NCBI RefSeq assembly: GCF_001750685.1
Contig: NZ_CP017269.1
Location: forward strand, 3,389,416 to 3,453,415
Direction of reading: 5' to 3'
DNA length: 64,000 bases
Origin: Geosporobacter ferrireducens
GTDB lineage: Bacteria > Bacillota > Clostridia > Peptostreptococcales > Thermotaleaceae
In this document: positions 53,827 through 63,500 of the stretch, piece after piece
Layout: each line of letters begins with the position of its first letter
How positions within the stretch are numbered: position 1 is the stretch's first letter
Translations under genes and position numbers: made by a program
The notes under the pieces: generated by a model
Seen by the model: only the letters and a program-made list of their open reading frames with translations
Databases searched by the model: none
Told to the model about the DNA's origin: nothing

Positions 53827-54804
53827 ATGAAAAAGTATATTGAGCAAATAAAAGAAAAAATTCTACAAGGTGGAGCGATTACATTTGAAGAAGCGCTCGA
53901 GTTAATGGAAATTGATGAGATGGATGAAGATGCGTTGGCTCACTTCTACAGTGCGGCCAATGAAATACGAAAGAAATATGCAGGGAACAAGGTAGATTTA
54001 TGTACCATCATGAATGCCAAATCAGGAAAATGTTCTGAGGACTGTAAATATTGCGCCCAATCTGTACACTATACGACAGGGGTAGACGAGTATGACCTGC
54101 TGAATTATGATAAGGTGCTGGAACGAGCCATGGAGATGGAAAAAGAAGGAGCCCATCGGTTCTCTTTAGTAACCAGTGGCAGGGGTGTCGATGGAGAAGA
54201 TTTTGAAAAATTGTTAGAGATTTATAGCAGATTAAAACAAGATACAGATTTGAAAATCTGTGCCTCTCACGGAATCATTTCTTACGAGCAAGCCATGAGG
54301 TTAAAAGATGCAGGTGTTAGCATGTATCACCATAATGTTGAAACAAGCAGTACATATTATGAAGAGATTTGTACGACCCACAGCTATCAGGATAGGATTG
54401 ATACCATACAAAATGTACAGAAGGCGGGAATGGAACTTTGCTGTGGCGGGATTATCGGCATGGGAGAAAGTGTAGAAGACCGCGTAAAAATGGCTTTCGA
54501 AATCAAGGAATTAGGTGTAAAATCAATTCCTGTAAATATATTGAATCCAATTAAAGGAACACCACTGGAAGATACAGAAACCATGATGCCGGTGGAGGCA
54601 TTGAAAACGATGGCATTATACCGCTTCGTGATTCCGGACTGTTATATACGCTATGCAGGTGGAAGAATGCTGTTAGGAGACTTGCAGGAGGTAGGTTTCC
54701 GCGCGGGTGTAAATGCGGCACTGGTAGGAAACTATCTCACTACCATCGGCAGTAAAATAGAGGATGATATTCGGATCATCCGATGTGAAGGATTAGAAGT
54801 ATAA
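53827..54804 (+). CDS. bioB: Biotin synthase
   Basis: 325-aa radical SAM enzyme that inserts sulfur into dethiobiotin. SAM cluster cysteines Cys69, Cys73 and Cys76 (SGKCSEDCKYCAQS); the 2Fe-2S ligands are in the LKICASHG and MELCCGGIIGMGE parts; the IPVNILNPIKGTPL and YIRYAGGRML stretches are conserved. Starts 12 bp after bioY. Confidence 0.97.
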   Translation: MKKYIEQIKEKILQGGAITFEEALELMEIDEMDEDALAHFYSAANEIRKKYAGNKVDLCTIMNAKSGKCSEDCKYCAQSVHYTTGVDEYDLLNYDKVLERAMEMEKEGAHRFSLVTSGRGVDGEDFEKLLEIYSRLKQDTDLKICASHGIISYEQAMRLKDAGVSMYHHNVETSSTYYEEICTTHSYQDRIDTIQNVQKAGMELCCGGIIGMGESVEDRVKMAFEIKELGVKSIPVNILNPIKGTPLEDTETMMPVEALKTMALYRFVIPDCYIRYAGGRMLLGDLQEVGFRAGVNAALVGNYLTTIGSKIEDDIRIIRCEGLEV

Positions 54805-54813
54805 ACGCCCCTT

Positions 54814-54862
54814 GCATATGGTTGTGCAGCTCGGATATAGCAAACCATATGCTTATTTTTTA
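54814..54862 (+). terminator. Hairpin between bioB and bioD
   Basis: 10-bp stem GCATATGGTT (54814-54823) / AACCATATGC (54843-54852) followed by TTATTTTTTAT. A terminator or attenuator dividing bioYB from bioDA. Confidence 0.75.
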
Positions 54863-54895
54863 TAAATGATTTTACCTGGAGGGAAAGATAAGAAG

Positions 54896-55639
54896 ATGGC
54901 AAAAGGAATCTTTATTTTGGGAACGGATACGGATGTAGGCAAAACGGTGATTACGGCCGGGCTTGTGCATACATTGCGGTCAAAGGGACATCATGCGTGC
55001 AGCTTTAAATCTGTTCAAAGTGGCGGGATTGATGAGGGCGGAAAACTGATCTCTGCCGATACGAGATTTGTAAAGAGAGTGGCAGATTTCCAGGAGGACG
55101 ATAGTCTTTTAAACCCTTATTGTTTAAAAACTCCTGTATCCCCTCACCTGGCAGCCAGACTGGAAGGGATAGAAATCGAAAAAGAAAAGATATTCAATGC
55201 CTATAATACGTTGTGCCAAAGATATGATTTTATTGTAGCTGAAGGAAGCGGAGGCTTGATGGTGCCGCTGCTGCATAAGGACTATATGATTTATCATCTG
55301 ATCCAGGATTTAGGACTGCCCGTAATCGTGGTTGCAAAGGCAGGTGTAGGCACCATCAATCACACCTGTCTTACGGTTCAAGCCGCCCGTCACTTTGGTA
55401 TTGGTGTTAAAGGGATCATTATCAATGGTTATGGCGGATCTGCAGCAGAAGTGGATAATATACAAATGATCCAAGGATTTACCGGGGTAACTGTACTGGC
55501 AACCATTAGAAAACTAGAGAATATTAATGTAGAAACGGGGTCCATGGGAGAACTGAGAGAAGAATTTGATGAAAAGCTTTCAATAGAGAAACTTATAGTG
55601 TGTATGGCAGAAGCAAAGGAAGTGAAGTCAAATGCATGA
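54896..55639 (+). CDS. bioD: Dethiobiotin synthetase
   Basis: 247 aa. P-loop GTDTDVGKTVIT, substrate part FKSVQSGG, and VAEGSGGLMVPL. Closes the ureido ring of dethiobiotin with CO2 and ATP. Start by homology at ATG 54896; the site is GGAGGG with a slightly long spacer. Overlaps bioA by 8 bp. Confidence 0.94.
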   Translation: MAKGIFILGTDTDVGKTVITAGLVHTLRSKGHHACSFKSVQSGGIDEGGKLISADTRFVKRVADFQEDDSLLNPYCLKTPVSPHLAARLEGIEIEKEKIFNAYNTLCQRYDFIVAEGSGGLMVPLLHKDYMIYHLIQDLGLPVIVVAKAGVGTINHTCLTVQAARHFGIGVKGIIINGYGGSAAEVDNIQMIQGFTGVTVLATIRKLENINVETGSMGELREEFDEKLSIEKLIVCMAEAKEVKSNA

Positions 55640-56978
55640 TTTGCAGAAAAAGGATTTGCAATACATTTGGCATCCCTGCTCCCAAATGAAGGATTATGAA
55701 ACTTTTCCCCCTATCGTCATTGAGCGCGGAGAAGGGGCTTATCTGTATGACGTGGAGGGGAAGTGCTACTTAGATGCAGTTTCTTCCTGGTGGGTGAATC
55801 TCTTTGGACACAGCAACAAAAAGATTAATCAGGCCATTGCAGCGCAGGTAGAAAAACTGGAACATGTAATTTTTGCAAACTTCTCCCATAAACCAGCCAT
55901 CCGGTTGGCTGAGGAGATCGTAAAAATTACCCCGGGAGGCCTCAATAAAGTATTTTTTGCGGATAATGGCTCCTCCGCAGTAGAAGTCGCTTTAAAGCTG
56001 AGCTTTCAATACTATCAGCAAATTGGAAAGCCAAAGAAAACGAGATTTGTAGCCATATCTGAAAGCTACCATGGGGAGACACTGGGTGCTTTGTCTGTGG
56101 GAGACATTGATTTATATAATGAAATTTATAAGCCGCTGTTATTAAAAACCTTTAAAGCAGAGGGACCGGACTGCTATCGCTGCAAATACGGACAAAGCCG
56201 TGAGACCTGCGATGCCCAATGCTTTGAAGCCATGAAAGCGGTCATAGAGGTCCATCATGAGGAGATTGCAGGGGTGATCATAGAACCCATGATTCAAGGG
56301 GCTGCAGGGATGAAGATCTATTCTCCCATTTATTTGAAAAAACTTCAGGAGCTGTGCACCCAATATGATATCCATATGATAGCAGATGAGATTGCTGTAG
56401 GTTTTGGAAGAACAGGAAAGATGTTTGCTTGTGAGCATGCAGGCGTGTCTCCTGATATTATGACTCTTTCAAAAGGATTGACAGCGGGCTATATGCCTTT
56501 ATCCTTGACTTTGATGACGGATAAAATCTATGAGGTTTTCTATGACGATTACCTGGCACTAAAGGCTTTTATGCATAGCCACAGTTATACAGGCAATCCA
56601 ATAGGCTGTGCCATCGCCTGTGCATCTTTAAAGATCTTTCAGGAAGAGAATATTTTGGAGAGTAATCTTATGAAAGCTGCCTGCATAAGGGAAAAGGCTG
56701 AAAACCTCTTGAAATATCCACATGTAGGGGAGTTCAGGCAGCTGGGTATGGTAGGGGCGATCGAATTAGTAGAGAATCAGGAGTCAAAAAAAGGTTTTGA
56801 TTGGCAGAAAAGGGTAGGCTACCAGCTTTATCAGATGGCATTAAAAGAAGGGGTATTGTTGAGACCTTTGGGGAATGTACTTTATTTTATGCCGCCCTAT
56901 GTAGTTGAAGAAAAAGAGATTGACTTAATGATCGGAACAGCTGAAAAAGTAATCAAGGAATACTTTGGATATGCCTGA
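55632..56978 (+). CDS. bioA: Adenosylmethionine-8-amino-7-oxononanoate aminotransferase
   Basis: 448-aa class III PLP aminotransferase that makes DAPA from KAPA, with SAM as amino donor. Marks are IWHPCSQMKDYE, VSSWWVNLFGH, FADNGSSAVEVALK, IADEIAVGFGRTGKMFACEHAGVSPDIM and PLP lysine in LSKGLTAGYMPL. The first step enzyme (BioF) is not in this window. Confidence 0.95.
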   Translation: MHDLQKKDLQYIWHPCSQMKDYETFPPIVIERGEGAYLYDVEGKCYLDAVSSWWVNLFGHSNKKINQAIAAQVEKLEHVIFANFSHKPAIRLAEEIVKITPGGLNKVFFADNGSSAVEVALKLSFQYYQQIGKPKKTRFVAISESYHGETLGALSVGDIDLYNEIYKPLLLKTFKAEGPDCYRCKYGQSRETCDAQCFEAMKAVIEVHHEEIAGVIIEPMIQGAAGMKIYSPIYLKKLQELCTQYDIHMIADEIAVGFGRTGKMFACEHAGVSPDIMTLSKGLTAGYMPLSLTLMTDKIYEVFYDDYLALKAFMHSHSYTGNPIGCAIACASLKIFQEENILESNLMKAACIREKAENLLKYPHVGEFRQLGMVGAIELVENQESKKGFDWQKRVGYQLYQMALKEGVLLRPLGNVLYFMPPYVVEEKEIDLMIGTAEKVIKEYFGYA

Positions 56979-57024
56979 TAGCTGTGGGTTGGAGAAAATA
57001 GAGGTTGGTGTATTTTGAAAAACG

Positions 57025-57068
57025 TAAGGCATGGAAGCGCGCGAATGAGCTCCATGCCTTATATTTAC
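57025..57068. terminator. Bidirectional terminator after bioA
   Basis: 11-bp perfect stem TAAGGCATGGA (57025-57035) / TCCATGCCTTA (57051-57061) between convergent bioA and ftcD. Confidence 0.8.
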
Positions 57069-57116
57069 CCTATCCCCTTTTGAACGAATTAAAATATTGA
57101 TGTATTTAAACCCTAT

Positions 57117-58013
57117 CTATTCTACAATTCTTTTTTCAAGAATTTGATCCATACTAAAGTTTTCAATTTGTAGATAGTACTCTGCACAATCTATCAGAGA
57201 CTTCATCGGGACCAATCCGATCACTTCACTGCCGATGACAGGAACACCATAGCGTTTTGCCTCCATTTTTACCATTTCAAAGGCAGTATAGATCGCTGTT
57301 TTTTCATAATTAACTAAATTCATAGATACTTGAACGATATTCCTTTCCTCCAGCTTAACGCCCATACCCTTGGCATATCTTAAACCGCCGCCTAGAAACC
57401 GTACTTTCTTAGCGATTTGATTTGCAATTTCAATGTCGTGGGTACCCAGATTTACATTATAGGCGATCAACGGAACACGGGCACCCACTGCAGTAGCACC
57501 GGATTTAGCATTCATTTCCTGCGGGCCGAAATCAGGTTTCCAGTTATCGTCCTTAATTTTTTCAAAGAATCCTTCGTATTGGCCCTTTCGTACATCTGCA
57601 AGATTTTTTCGATCGGGTTTTGTTGCAGCTTCTTCATAGAAATATATCGGAATATTTAATTCTTCCCCCATTTTCTGTCCTACTTCCCGAGCAAGTTGGA
57701 CACATTCTGCCATTGTGATATCGGAAATAGGAATAAAAGGAACGACATCGGTGGCACCCATTCGGGGATGTCCCCCTTGGTGGGTTGTCATGTCAATCAG
57801 TTCAGCTGCTTTTTTTGCCAGATTGAAGGCTGCTTCCTTAATCGGTTCCGGACTTCCAATAAAGGTGACGACTGTTCTGTTATGATCCTCATCAGAAGAG
57901 TAGTCAAGAAGCTTTGCACCTTTTACCTTCCTTACTTCTTCAACGATAGCCTCTATGATATTATTGTCTCTGCCTTCGCTAAAGTTCGGTACACATTCAA
58001 CCAATTTTGCCAT
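57117..58013 (-). CDS. ftcD: Glutamate formimidoyltransferase
   Basis: 298 aa, the single-function form without the cyclodeaminase half. Moves the formimino group from N-formiminoglutamate, a histidine breakdown product, to tetrahydrofolate. Marks are VECVPNFSEGRD, SSDEDHNRTVVTFIG, TTHQGGHPRMGATDVVPF and IPIYFYEEAAT. It lies 28 bp after the glutamate symporter gene, in the same operon, so released glutamate and formimino-folate metabolism are joined. Confidence 0.95.
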   Translation of the reverse strand: MAKLVECVPNFSEGRDNNIIEAIVEEVRKVKGAKLLDYSSDEDHNRTVVTFIGSPEPIKEAAFNLAKKAAELIDMTTHQGGHPRMGATDVVPFIPISDITMAECVQLAREVGQKMGEELNIPIYFYEEAATKPDRKNLADVRKGQYEGFFEKIKDDNWKPDFGPQEMNAKSGATAVGARVPLIAYNVNLGTHDIEIANQIAKKVRFLGGGLRYAKGMGVKLEERNIVQVSMNLVNYEKTAIYTAFEMVKMEAKRYGVPVIGSEVIGLVPMKSLIDCAEYYLQIENFSMDQILEKRIVE

Positions 58014-58041
58014 AGTATATCCTCCTTATTGGGTGAGAAAG

Positions 58042-59274
58042 TTATTTTAATAGATTAATAAACCAGACGATATTCGGTAAAGCAATTAAGTCGATTAGGA
58101 ATGCCCCTACCAATGGGACAATCATGAATGCTCTAGGAGACGGTCCATACTTTTCTGTTACAGCACCCATGTTTGCAATCGCATTGGGTGTAGCGCCCAA
58201 GCCATGACCAGCCATACCTGCAGACATGATGGCTGCATCAAAGTTTTTACCAAGCAGTCTAAAACAGATAAAAATTGTGAATACAATTATGAATGCGACT
58301 TGTGCTGCCAGGATGACAAACATTGGGATTGCAAGACCGAAAAGCTCCCACAGTTTTAAAGTCATTAAGGCCATAGATAAGAAGATTCCCAGAGACACGT
58401 TTCCGATCAAGTCAATGGTATATTGATCAAGGCGTACCAGATGGATTCTGTCATTTAGATTTCTAAACAATACGGCAAGGAACATGGCACCTACATAACC
58501 GGGAAGGACCTGACCGGTAACCTTTGCAAACCATCCTGCAGCCATGGAACCCAGCGTCATGCAAACTGTAATTACGGCCATATGGATCATCATAGAATGG
58601 GAAGTGATTTTTGATGTTTCTGAAGTTCCGGCGATTTGTTCAAAAGTCTCAATCGTTTCCATATCAGAGGTATCCGGTTTTAACTGATGCTTATCTATCA
58701 GATAGCGGGCGATGGGTCCTCCGATGAGCCCACCGGAAATCAAACCGAAGGTTGCAGCGGCCACAGCCACGGTAGTTGCCCCTTGAACACCTAGAGCTTC
58801 AACAGTAGGGCCAAAGGCTGCCGCAGCACCGTGGCCGCCCTCCATAGACACAGCACCGGCCATAATGCCCAATAAAGGATGAATACCCGTTAGTTTTGCA
58901 AAGGTGAGGCCGATTATGTTTTGAGAAACTGCTAAGAAACCGCACAGCAGCCAATAGATGATCAGCGGGAGGCCGCCCTTTTTTACTAACCCAAAGCTTG
59001 CACCCAATCCCACAGTGGTAAAGAATGCAATCATGAATGGAGACTGAAAAGTAGTTTCCATCTTGAGGGTAACGATATTGCCCTGTTTCAAAATGAGCGC
59101 CAGTACAGCAAATAAGAGACCTCCGATTACAGGTGCAGGGATACAGAATTTTTCAAAAAAGCTAACCTTTTTTCTTAAAGAATAACCCAATAATAGCAGT
59201 AAGATAGCGATGGCCAGTGTTGCGACCATGTCTACACTTAATGTAAAAATACCGTCAATCATTTCCGTTTTCAA
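58042..59274 (-). CDS. gltS: Sodium/glutamate symporter
   Basis: About 410 aa, ten or more membrane segments, with GltS marks GGLLFAVLALIL, AGAVSMEGGHGAAAAFGPTVEALG and SAGMAGHGLGATPNAIANMGAVTEKYGPSPRAF. The start is best at TTG 59274, six bases after GAAGGAGGG; the longer open frame runs up towards the sigma-54 promoter. First gene of gltS-ftcD. Confidence 0.92.
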   Translation of the reverse strand: MKTEMIDGIFTLSVDMVATLAIAILLLLLGYSLRKKVSFFEKFCIPAPVIGGLLFAVLALILKQGNIVTLKMETTFQSPFMIAFFTTVGLGASFGLVKKGGLPLIIYWLLCGFLAVSQNIIGLTFAKLTGIHPLLGIMAGAVSMEGGHGAAAAFGPTVEALGVQGATTVAVAAATFGLISGGLIGGPIARYLIDKHQLKPDTSDMETIETFEQIAGTSETSKITSHSMMIHMAVITVCMTLGSMAAGWFAKVTGQVLPGYVGAMFLAVLFRNLNDRIHLVRLDQYTIDLIGNVSLGIFLSMALMTLKLWELFGLAIPMFVILAAQVAFIIVFTIFICFRLLGKNFDAAIMSAGMAGHGLGATPNAIANMGAVTEKYGPSPRAFMIVPLVGAFLIDLIALPNIVWFINLLK

Positions 59275-59325
59275 TAAAAACCCTCCTTCTATATTTAACG
59301 TATCTGCCATGGCACAATATATTAT

Positions 59326-59341
59326 TGCAATGGTCATGCCA
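59326..59341 (-). promoter_or_regulatory. Sigma-54 promoter of gltS-ftcD
   Basis: Leftward TGGCATGACCATTGCA with GG-N10-GC spacing, 52 bp upstream of the gltS start. Confidence 0.75.
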
Positions 59342-59445
59342 AGTTAGGAAAACCTTTTTTCGAATTTAGAAAGGCTGTAATTCAGCCAATTGAAGTGGGA
59401 TCATTTCGGTTTTGCTATTGGGAAGCATCATGGGATAAAAAAATG

Positions 59446-59482
59446 CCCTGCAAATTTTTACGCAGTGGCAAAATTTGCAGGG
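59446..59482 (-). terminator. Terminator of the NtrC-type regulator gene
   Basis: 13-bp perfect stem (59446-59458 with 59470-59482) directly after the stop codon, with a T-tract on the leftward strand. Confidence 0.88.
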
Positions 59483-60838
59483 TTAAGTGAGCTGATATTC
59501 TTTGATTTTGTAACGGAGGGCCCTTTCACTAATTCCCAGAATCTCTGCGGTTCTCTTGCGATTTCCCTCATATTTTTTCAATGTAGCAGTGATAACTTTT
59601 TTTTCTATATGCTTCATAGACTCGCCTACAGGGATCGGGAGGAGATCATCATGGGGATTAAATACATTTTCAGTTATAAAGAGCTCTTCGGGCAGATCTT
59701 CTTCATGTATAAAACTATGATTTGTCAAGGCAACTGCACGCTCAATAATGTTTTGTAATTCCCGTACATTGCCGTCAAATTTATATTTTTCAATGATATC
59801 TAAGGCTTTGTGGGTAATTCCCTTAATTTCTTTGCTGAAAGCGATGTTATATTTTTTAATGAAAAAGTCTGTAAGCTTTGGGATATCCTCTTTTCTTTCG
59901 CGGAGTGGCGGCATATGGATATGAATCACATTTAACCGATAAAACAAATCCATACGAAAGGTGTTCAATTTAATTTCTTCACGCAGATCCTTATTGGTAG
60001 CAGAGATGAAGCGAACATCTACTTGTATCTCTTTACTGGCACCAATCGGGCGGATTTTCTTATCTTGAATAACGCGTAAAAGTTTTGTCTGCAGATTTAG
60101 ATCCATATCGCCAATTTCATCGAGAAAAAGTGTTCCACCGTTAGACAATTCAATAATTCCCTTTTGGTCCTCAAAAGCGCCTGTAAAAGAACCTTTTTTG
60201 AAACCAAATAATTCGCTCTCCAGAAGATGACCGGGAATTGCAGAGCAGTTGATAATGTGAAAGGGCTTATTTTGACGATTTCCGCAGGTGTGTATGGCTC
60301 TTGCTACTAATTCTTTGCCCGTACCGCTTTCGCCTGTAATCAATACATTGCTGTCAATATCCTTAATTCTTTCAATAAGGTCAAATACATGGGTTATTTT
60401 TTTTGAAGTGCCGATGATATTATAGCGGCCTTGGTTTAAGCTTATTTGATCTGTAAGATACTTTATTCTGCTGTTTAATGACATATATTCTTTTGCTTTT
60501 AGCAGCAGGAGATGCAATTCATCTATATTGATGGGCTTTGCAATGTAGTAAAACGCACCGGCTTTCATCGCTTCTACAGAGGATTCAATCGTTCCGTAAG
60601 CTGTCATCATAATCACTACAATATCAGGCTTATGGGTTTTAATTTGCTTTAGGAGCTGGATACCGTCGCTGCTGCCCAAACGCAGATCGAGTAATATGAT
60701 GGCAATATCCTGCTTTGTTAGAAGCTGGAGTGCAGTCGATTCGTCCTCTGCCACAAATATTTGATATTCATCTTCTAAGGCAAAGCTTAGTGAGGTACAG
60801 ATAGATGTTTCGTCATCAACAATGAGCAATTTCTCCAA
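59483..60838 (-). CDS. NtrC-family sigma-54 response regulator
   Basis: About 451 aa. Receiver domain (LLIVDDE, phosphoacceptor Asp51 in ILLDLRLG, Lys in IAKPINIDEL), AAA+ domain with GESGTGKE, sigma-54 loop GSFTGA (Ser instead of Ala) and [12 protein letters not shown], and a Fis-type helix-turn-helix at the end (RKRTAEILGISERALRYKIKEY). TTG start at 60838 follows GGAGGAGG; it overlaps the kinase gene by 23 bp. Target is probably the gltS promoter 140 bp beyond its own stop. Confidence 0.92.
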   Translation of the reverse strand: MEKLLIVDDETSICTSLSFALEDEYQIFVAEDESTALQLLTKQDIAIILLDLRLGSSDGIQLLKQIKTHKPDIVVIMMTAYGTIESSVEAMKAGAFYYIAKPINIDELHLLLLKAKEYMSLNSRIKYLTDQISLNQGRYNIIGTSKKITHVFDLIERIKDIDSNVLITGESGTGKELVARAIHTCGNRQNKPFHIINCSAIPGHLLESELFGFKKGSFTGAFEDQKGIIELSNGGTLFLDEIGDMDLNLQTKLLRVIQDKKIRPIGASKEIQVDVRFISATNKDLREEIKLNTFRMDLFYRLNVIHIHMPPLRERKEDIPKLTDFFIKKYNIAFSKEIKGITHKALDIIEKYKFDGNVRELQNIIERAVALTNHSFIHEEDLPEELFITENVFNPHDDLLPIPVGESMKHIEKKVITATLKKYEGNRKRTAEILGISERALRYKIKEYQLT

Positions 60839-62819
60839 ATTGATCCTCCTCCGGTTTTTTGAATTGAATGGTAAATGTAGTGCCTTCATTTTTCATACTA
60901 TGAACCATGATTTCTGCTTCATTTTCAACCAGCAATTGATAGCATACGAATAAACCTAGGCCTGTTCCTGTTGATTTTGTTGTATAAAAAGGGTTATAGA
61001 TTTTATGAAAACTTTCTTCATCAATGCCACAGCCATTATCACGAATGGAAAATAATATATGCTGAGGGGTTTCCCTTAAGTCCAGCATAATTCTTTTTTC
61101 GTCCTTATCGATGCTTTCAAGTGCATTTAAAAGAATATTAATGAGCACCTGACGCAGATGATTTTTATCCATATAAATGTGTACATTTTGGGGAACATTG
61201 CTCATAATTAGAATATTTTCTTTTTCTAATTTATTATGCAGTAATTGAATGACTCCATTTACTGCATCGAGTAGAGACAATTTTTCCTTAAAGGGTTTCC
61301 TTGGTCGGGAATATTCCAGCAAATCGTTGATAAGTGTATTTAAGCGGTCAATTTCTTGCGGAATATCTTTTGAAACCATCGTCCGAAATTTTGGATTATC
61401 GAATTTTTTTGGAATGAGCTCCGCATAGGTTTTGATAGCTGTTAATGGATTTCTAATTTCGTGAGCAATACCGGATATCAGATTTCCGAGAGATTGAAGT
61501 TTATCTTTTGTTTTAATATTTTCCTGCATCCACCGTTCTTCTGTTACATCCCGAAAGGTTAAAATAATTTCTTCTTGTTCAGGATCGATACTGCGAAGCA
61601 AACTCGTTTTATAATTGAGAATTATTTTTTCATTTTCGATACATAATTCTTTTTCTTGATTCTTATTTGGCAGCGCCTGAATATCCAAGATCGACTGAAC
61701 CGGGGTATCATAATATTGCTGATTGATCAGTGAATGATCTTCCATTCGAAAAATATAATGAGCTTGTTGGTTTGCAAAGGTAATATGGCCTTTTTGATTG
61801 ATTGTTACAATACCACTAAAAATTTCGTTCAGGATTTTACTGCGAAAATCCCTTTCTTCTTGAATCAGCATATTTTTCTGGATAAGATTTTCATTAGCTT
61901 CTTGGATATGGCGTGTTTGCCGGTAGACTTCTTTTTTTAACAGGTAGTTCCAGCGATAAAAGATTAATAGGGCAATGAGTGAACACAGAGCAGCAAAGGC
62001 TGCACCTACTAGGAATCTACGAATATACCAACTTGGAAGCTGTGTGGGCTGCCCAAACCATTTTCTGTAGATTTTATCATAGGTTCCATTCTTTTTAATT
62101 TCACTAAGACTTTTGTCAAGGAGATGAAGCGTTTCGGTGTTTCCCTTTTTTACTGCCATGGCGTATTTTGTTGGATTGAGTGTTTCTCCTGTCATTTTAA
62201 TTTTATTTCTAGCACCCATTTGATTCATCAGGAACACACCGGCTAAGGTGTTGCCGATATATGCATCTACTTCTAGATTAAGTAAACGCTGCATTGCATG
62301 CTGCTGATCTTTGCAAAGAAAGATGTTGATTCCGGACAATTTGCGGAGATCGGTAATGACTACATCTCCTTGCTGAACGGCTACTTTTGATCCGGATAAG
62401 TTTTGAAAGCTGTCTATTTTCTCATTATCAATACTTACAAATATAGACTGAGAGTTTTCTAAATATTCTCTGGAAAAATCATAATAGAGTTCACGATCTT
62501 TTGTAATTTTCATCCCCTCAATGACATCCATTTCACCAAGCTTTAGTTTTTCGCAGGCTTCATGCCAATTCATAGGATAAAACTGTAACTCTACCCCTGC
62601 CTGTAAAGCGACGGCACGCATAATATCTACATTAAAACCTGTATAGTTGCCATTTTCATCTACATATTCGTAGGGAGGAAAATTACTGTCTCCTGCAACC
62701 TTTAATACACGGGTTTCTGAAAGTTGGGGGACAGTATTTTGTTCTAGCGGGGAAGGGGCTGAAAAACCACTAAGTAGAATAATGGTTATGAGCAATCCGA
62801 TTAAAAATTTATTTTTCAT
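60816..62819 (-). CDS. Sensor histidine kinase with extracellular amino-acid-binding (SBP_bac_3) domain
   Basis: About 667 aa from ATG 62819 (an ATG at 62831 is also possible). Signal-like N-terminus (FLIGLLITIILLSGFSA), then a SBP_bac_3 domain, residues 40-260 (LKVAGDSNFPPYEYVDENGNYTGFNVDIM, MDVIEGMKITKDRE), as in periplasmic amino-acid-binding proteins. One membrane segment (FLVGAAFAALCSLIALLIFY), a PAS domain, HisKA (SGIAHEIRNPLTAIKTY) and HATPase (INILLNALESIDKD, TGTGLGLFVCYQL). It should sense an outside amino acid, perhaps glutamate or histidine. Confidence 0.92.
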   Translation of the reverse strand: MKNKFLIGLLITIILLSGFSAPSPLEQNTVPQLSETRVLKVAGDSNFPPYEYVDENGNYTGFNVDIMRAVALQAGVELQFYPMNWHEACEKLKLGEMDVIEGMKITKDRELYYDFSREYLENSQSIFVSIDNEKIDSFQNLSGSKVAVQQGDVVITDLRKLSGINIFLCKDQQHAMQRLLNLEVDAYIGNTLAGVFLMNQMGARNKIKMTGETLNPTKYAMAVKKGNTETLHLLDKSLSEIKKNGTYDKIYRKWFGQPTQLPSWYIRRFLVGAAFAALCSLIALLIFYRWNYLLKKEVYRQTRHIQEANENLIQKNMLIQEERDFRSKILNEIFSGIVTINQKGHITFANQQAHYIFRMEDHSLINQQYYDTPVQSILDIQALPNKNQEKELCIENEKIILNYKTSLLRSIDPEQEEIILTFRDVTEERWMQENIKTKDKLQSLGNLISGIAHEIRNPLTAIKTYAELIPKKFDNPKFRTMVSKDIPQEIDRLNTLINDLLEYSRPRKPFKEKLSLLDAVNGVIQLLHNKLEKENILIMSNVPQNVHIYMDKNHLRQVLINILLNALESIDKDEKRIMLDLRETPQHILFSIRDNGCGIDEESFHKIYNPFYTTKSTGTGLGLFVCYQLLVENEAEIMVHSMKNEGTTFTIQFKKPEEDQFGEIAHC

Positions 62820-63024
62820 ACGGAACACCATCCTTGTATCTATCCCTTATATCTATCGGATTATTGAAATTTTATTGTGAAAAGAGAATTTTTCAAAAAG
62901 GAAGAATCATCTTTCATTTTACAATAGATCTGTTTTTTTTGCACGCCTCTATGAGCAAAACAGTGCAGCAGGCCAGTAATAATTTAAAAAGCTTCGGGAT
63001 ATATTGAGAAGGGAGGGATGCGGC

Positions 63025-63381
63025 ATGAAAATAAGCAGAAGATGGATTGCTAGTGTGACCGCGGCACTAATCTTTGGAAATTTATTTGGATCTATGCTTA
63101 CGGTAGGATGGCTTAACTATAAACTAAAGAAGGATTCTGCAGCCATTGTAAGAGAAATTATTATTAAAGAGCAGGATACGATTCTTATAGAGCTTCGCAA
63201 AGGATTGGAGGATGAAATCAATCGAATTATACAACAGAAAAAAGGTGAAATTACAGGGGAAGTTCGAAAAATGATAGAAGACACTTTAGAAAGCAAACAA
63301 AAGGAGATCAACCGTCAGCTGGAAAAGGCTGTGGATGACTACATCAAACGAAAATTGAAAAGTATTATTCCCATCGGGTAA
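63025..63381 (+). CDS. Membrane-anchored coiled-coil protein, unknown
   Basis: 118 aa. N-terminal membrane anchor (WIASVTAALIFGNLFGSMLTVGWL), then about 85 residues of highly charged helix (EIIIKEQDTILIELRKGLEDEINRIIQQKKGEITGEVRK) predicted as coiled coil. ATG 63025 has GGGAGGG seven bases upstream. No family recognised; 120 bp before the next gene. Confidence 0.65.
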   Translation: MKISRRWIASVTAALIFGNLFGSMLTVGWLNYKLKKDSAAIVREIIIKEQDTILIELRKGLEDEINRIIQQKKGEITGEVRKMIEDTLESKQKEINRQLEKAVDDYIKRKLKSIIPIG

Positions 63382-63500
63382 GCGGATTAGATAAGATCCA
63401 ATAGGATAAAGTTTAAACAAATATCATTTTGTAAAAAGGAAATATTCTTTTTTTCTAGAAAAATAATAAAAAGAGATACAGGAGAGAAGGAGGAAAAAAT

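Noticed and set aside
59311..59330. Rightward TGGCAC...TTGCA as a sigma-54 promoter
   Set aside because: The spacer between the two elements is too long, and there is no gene to the right on that strand.
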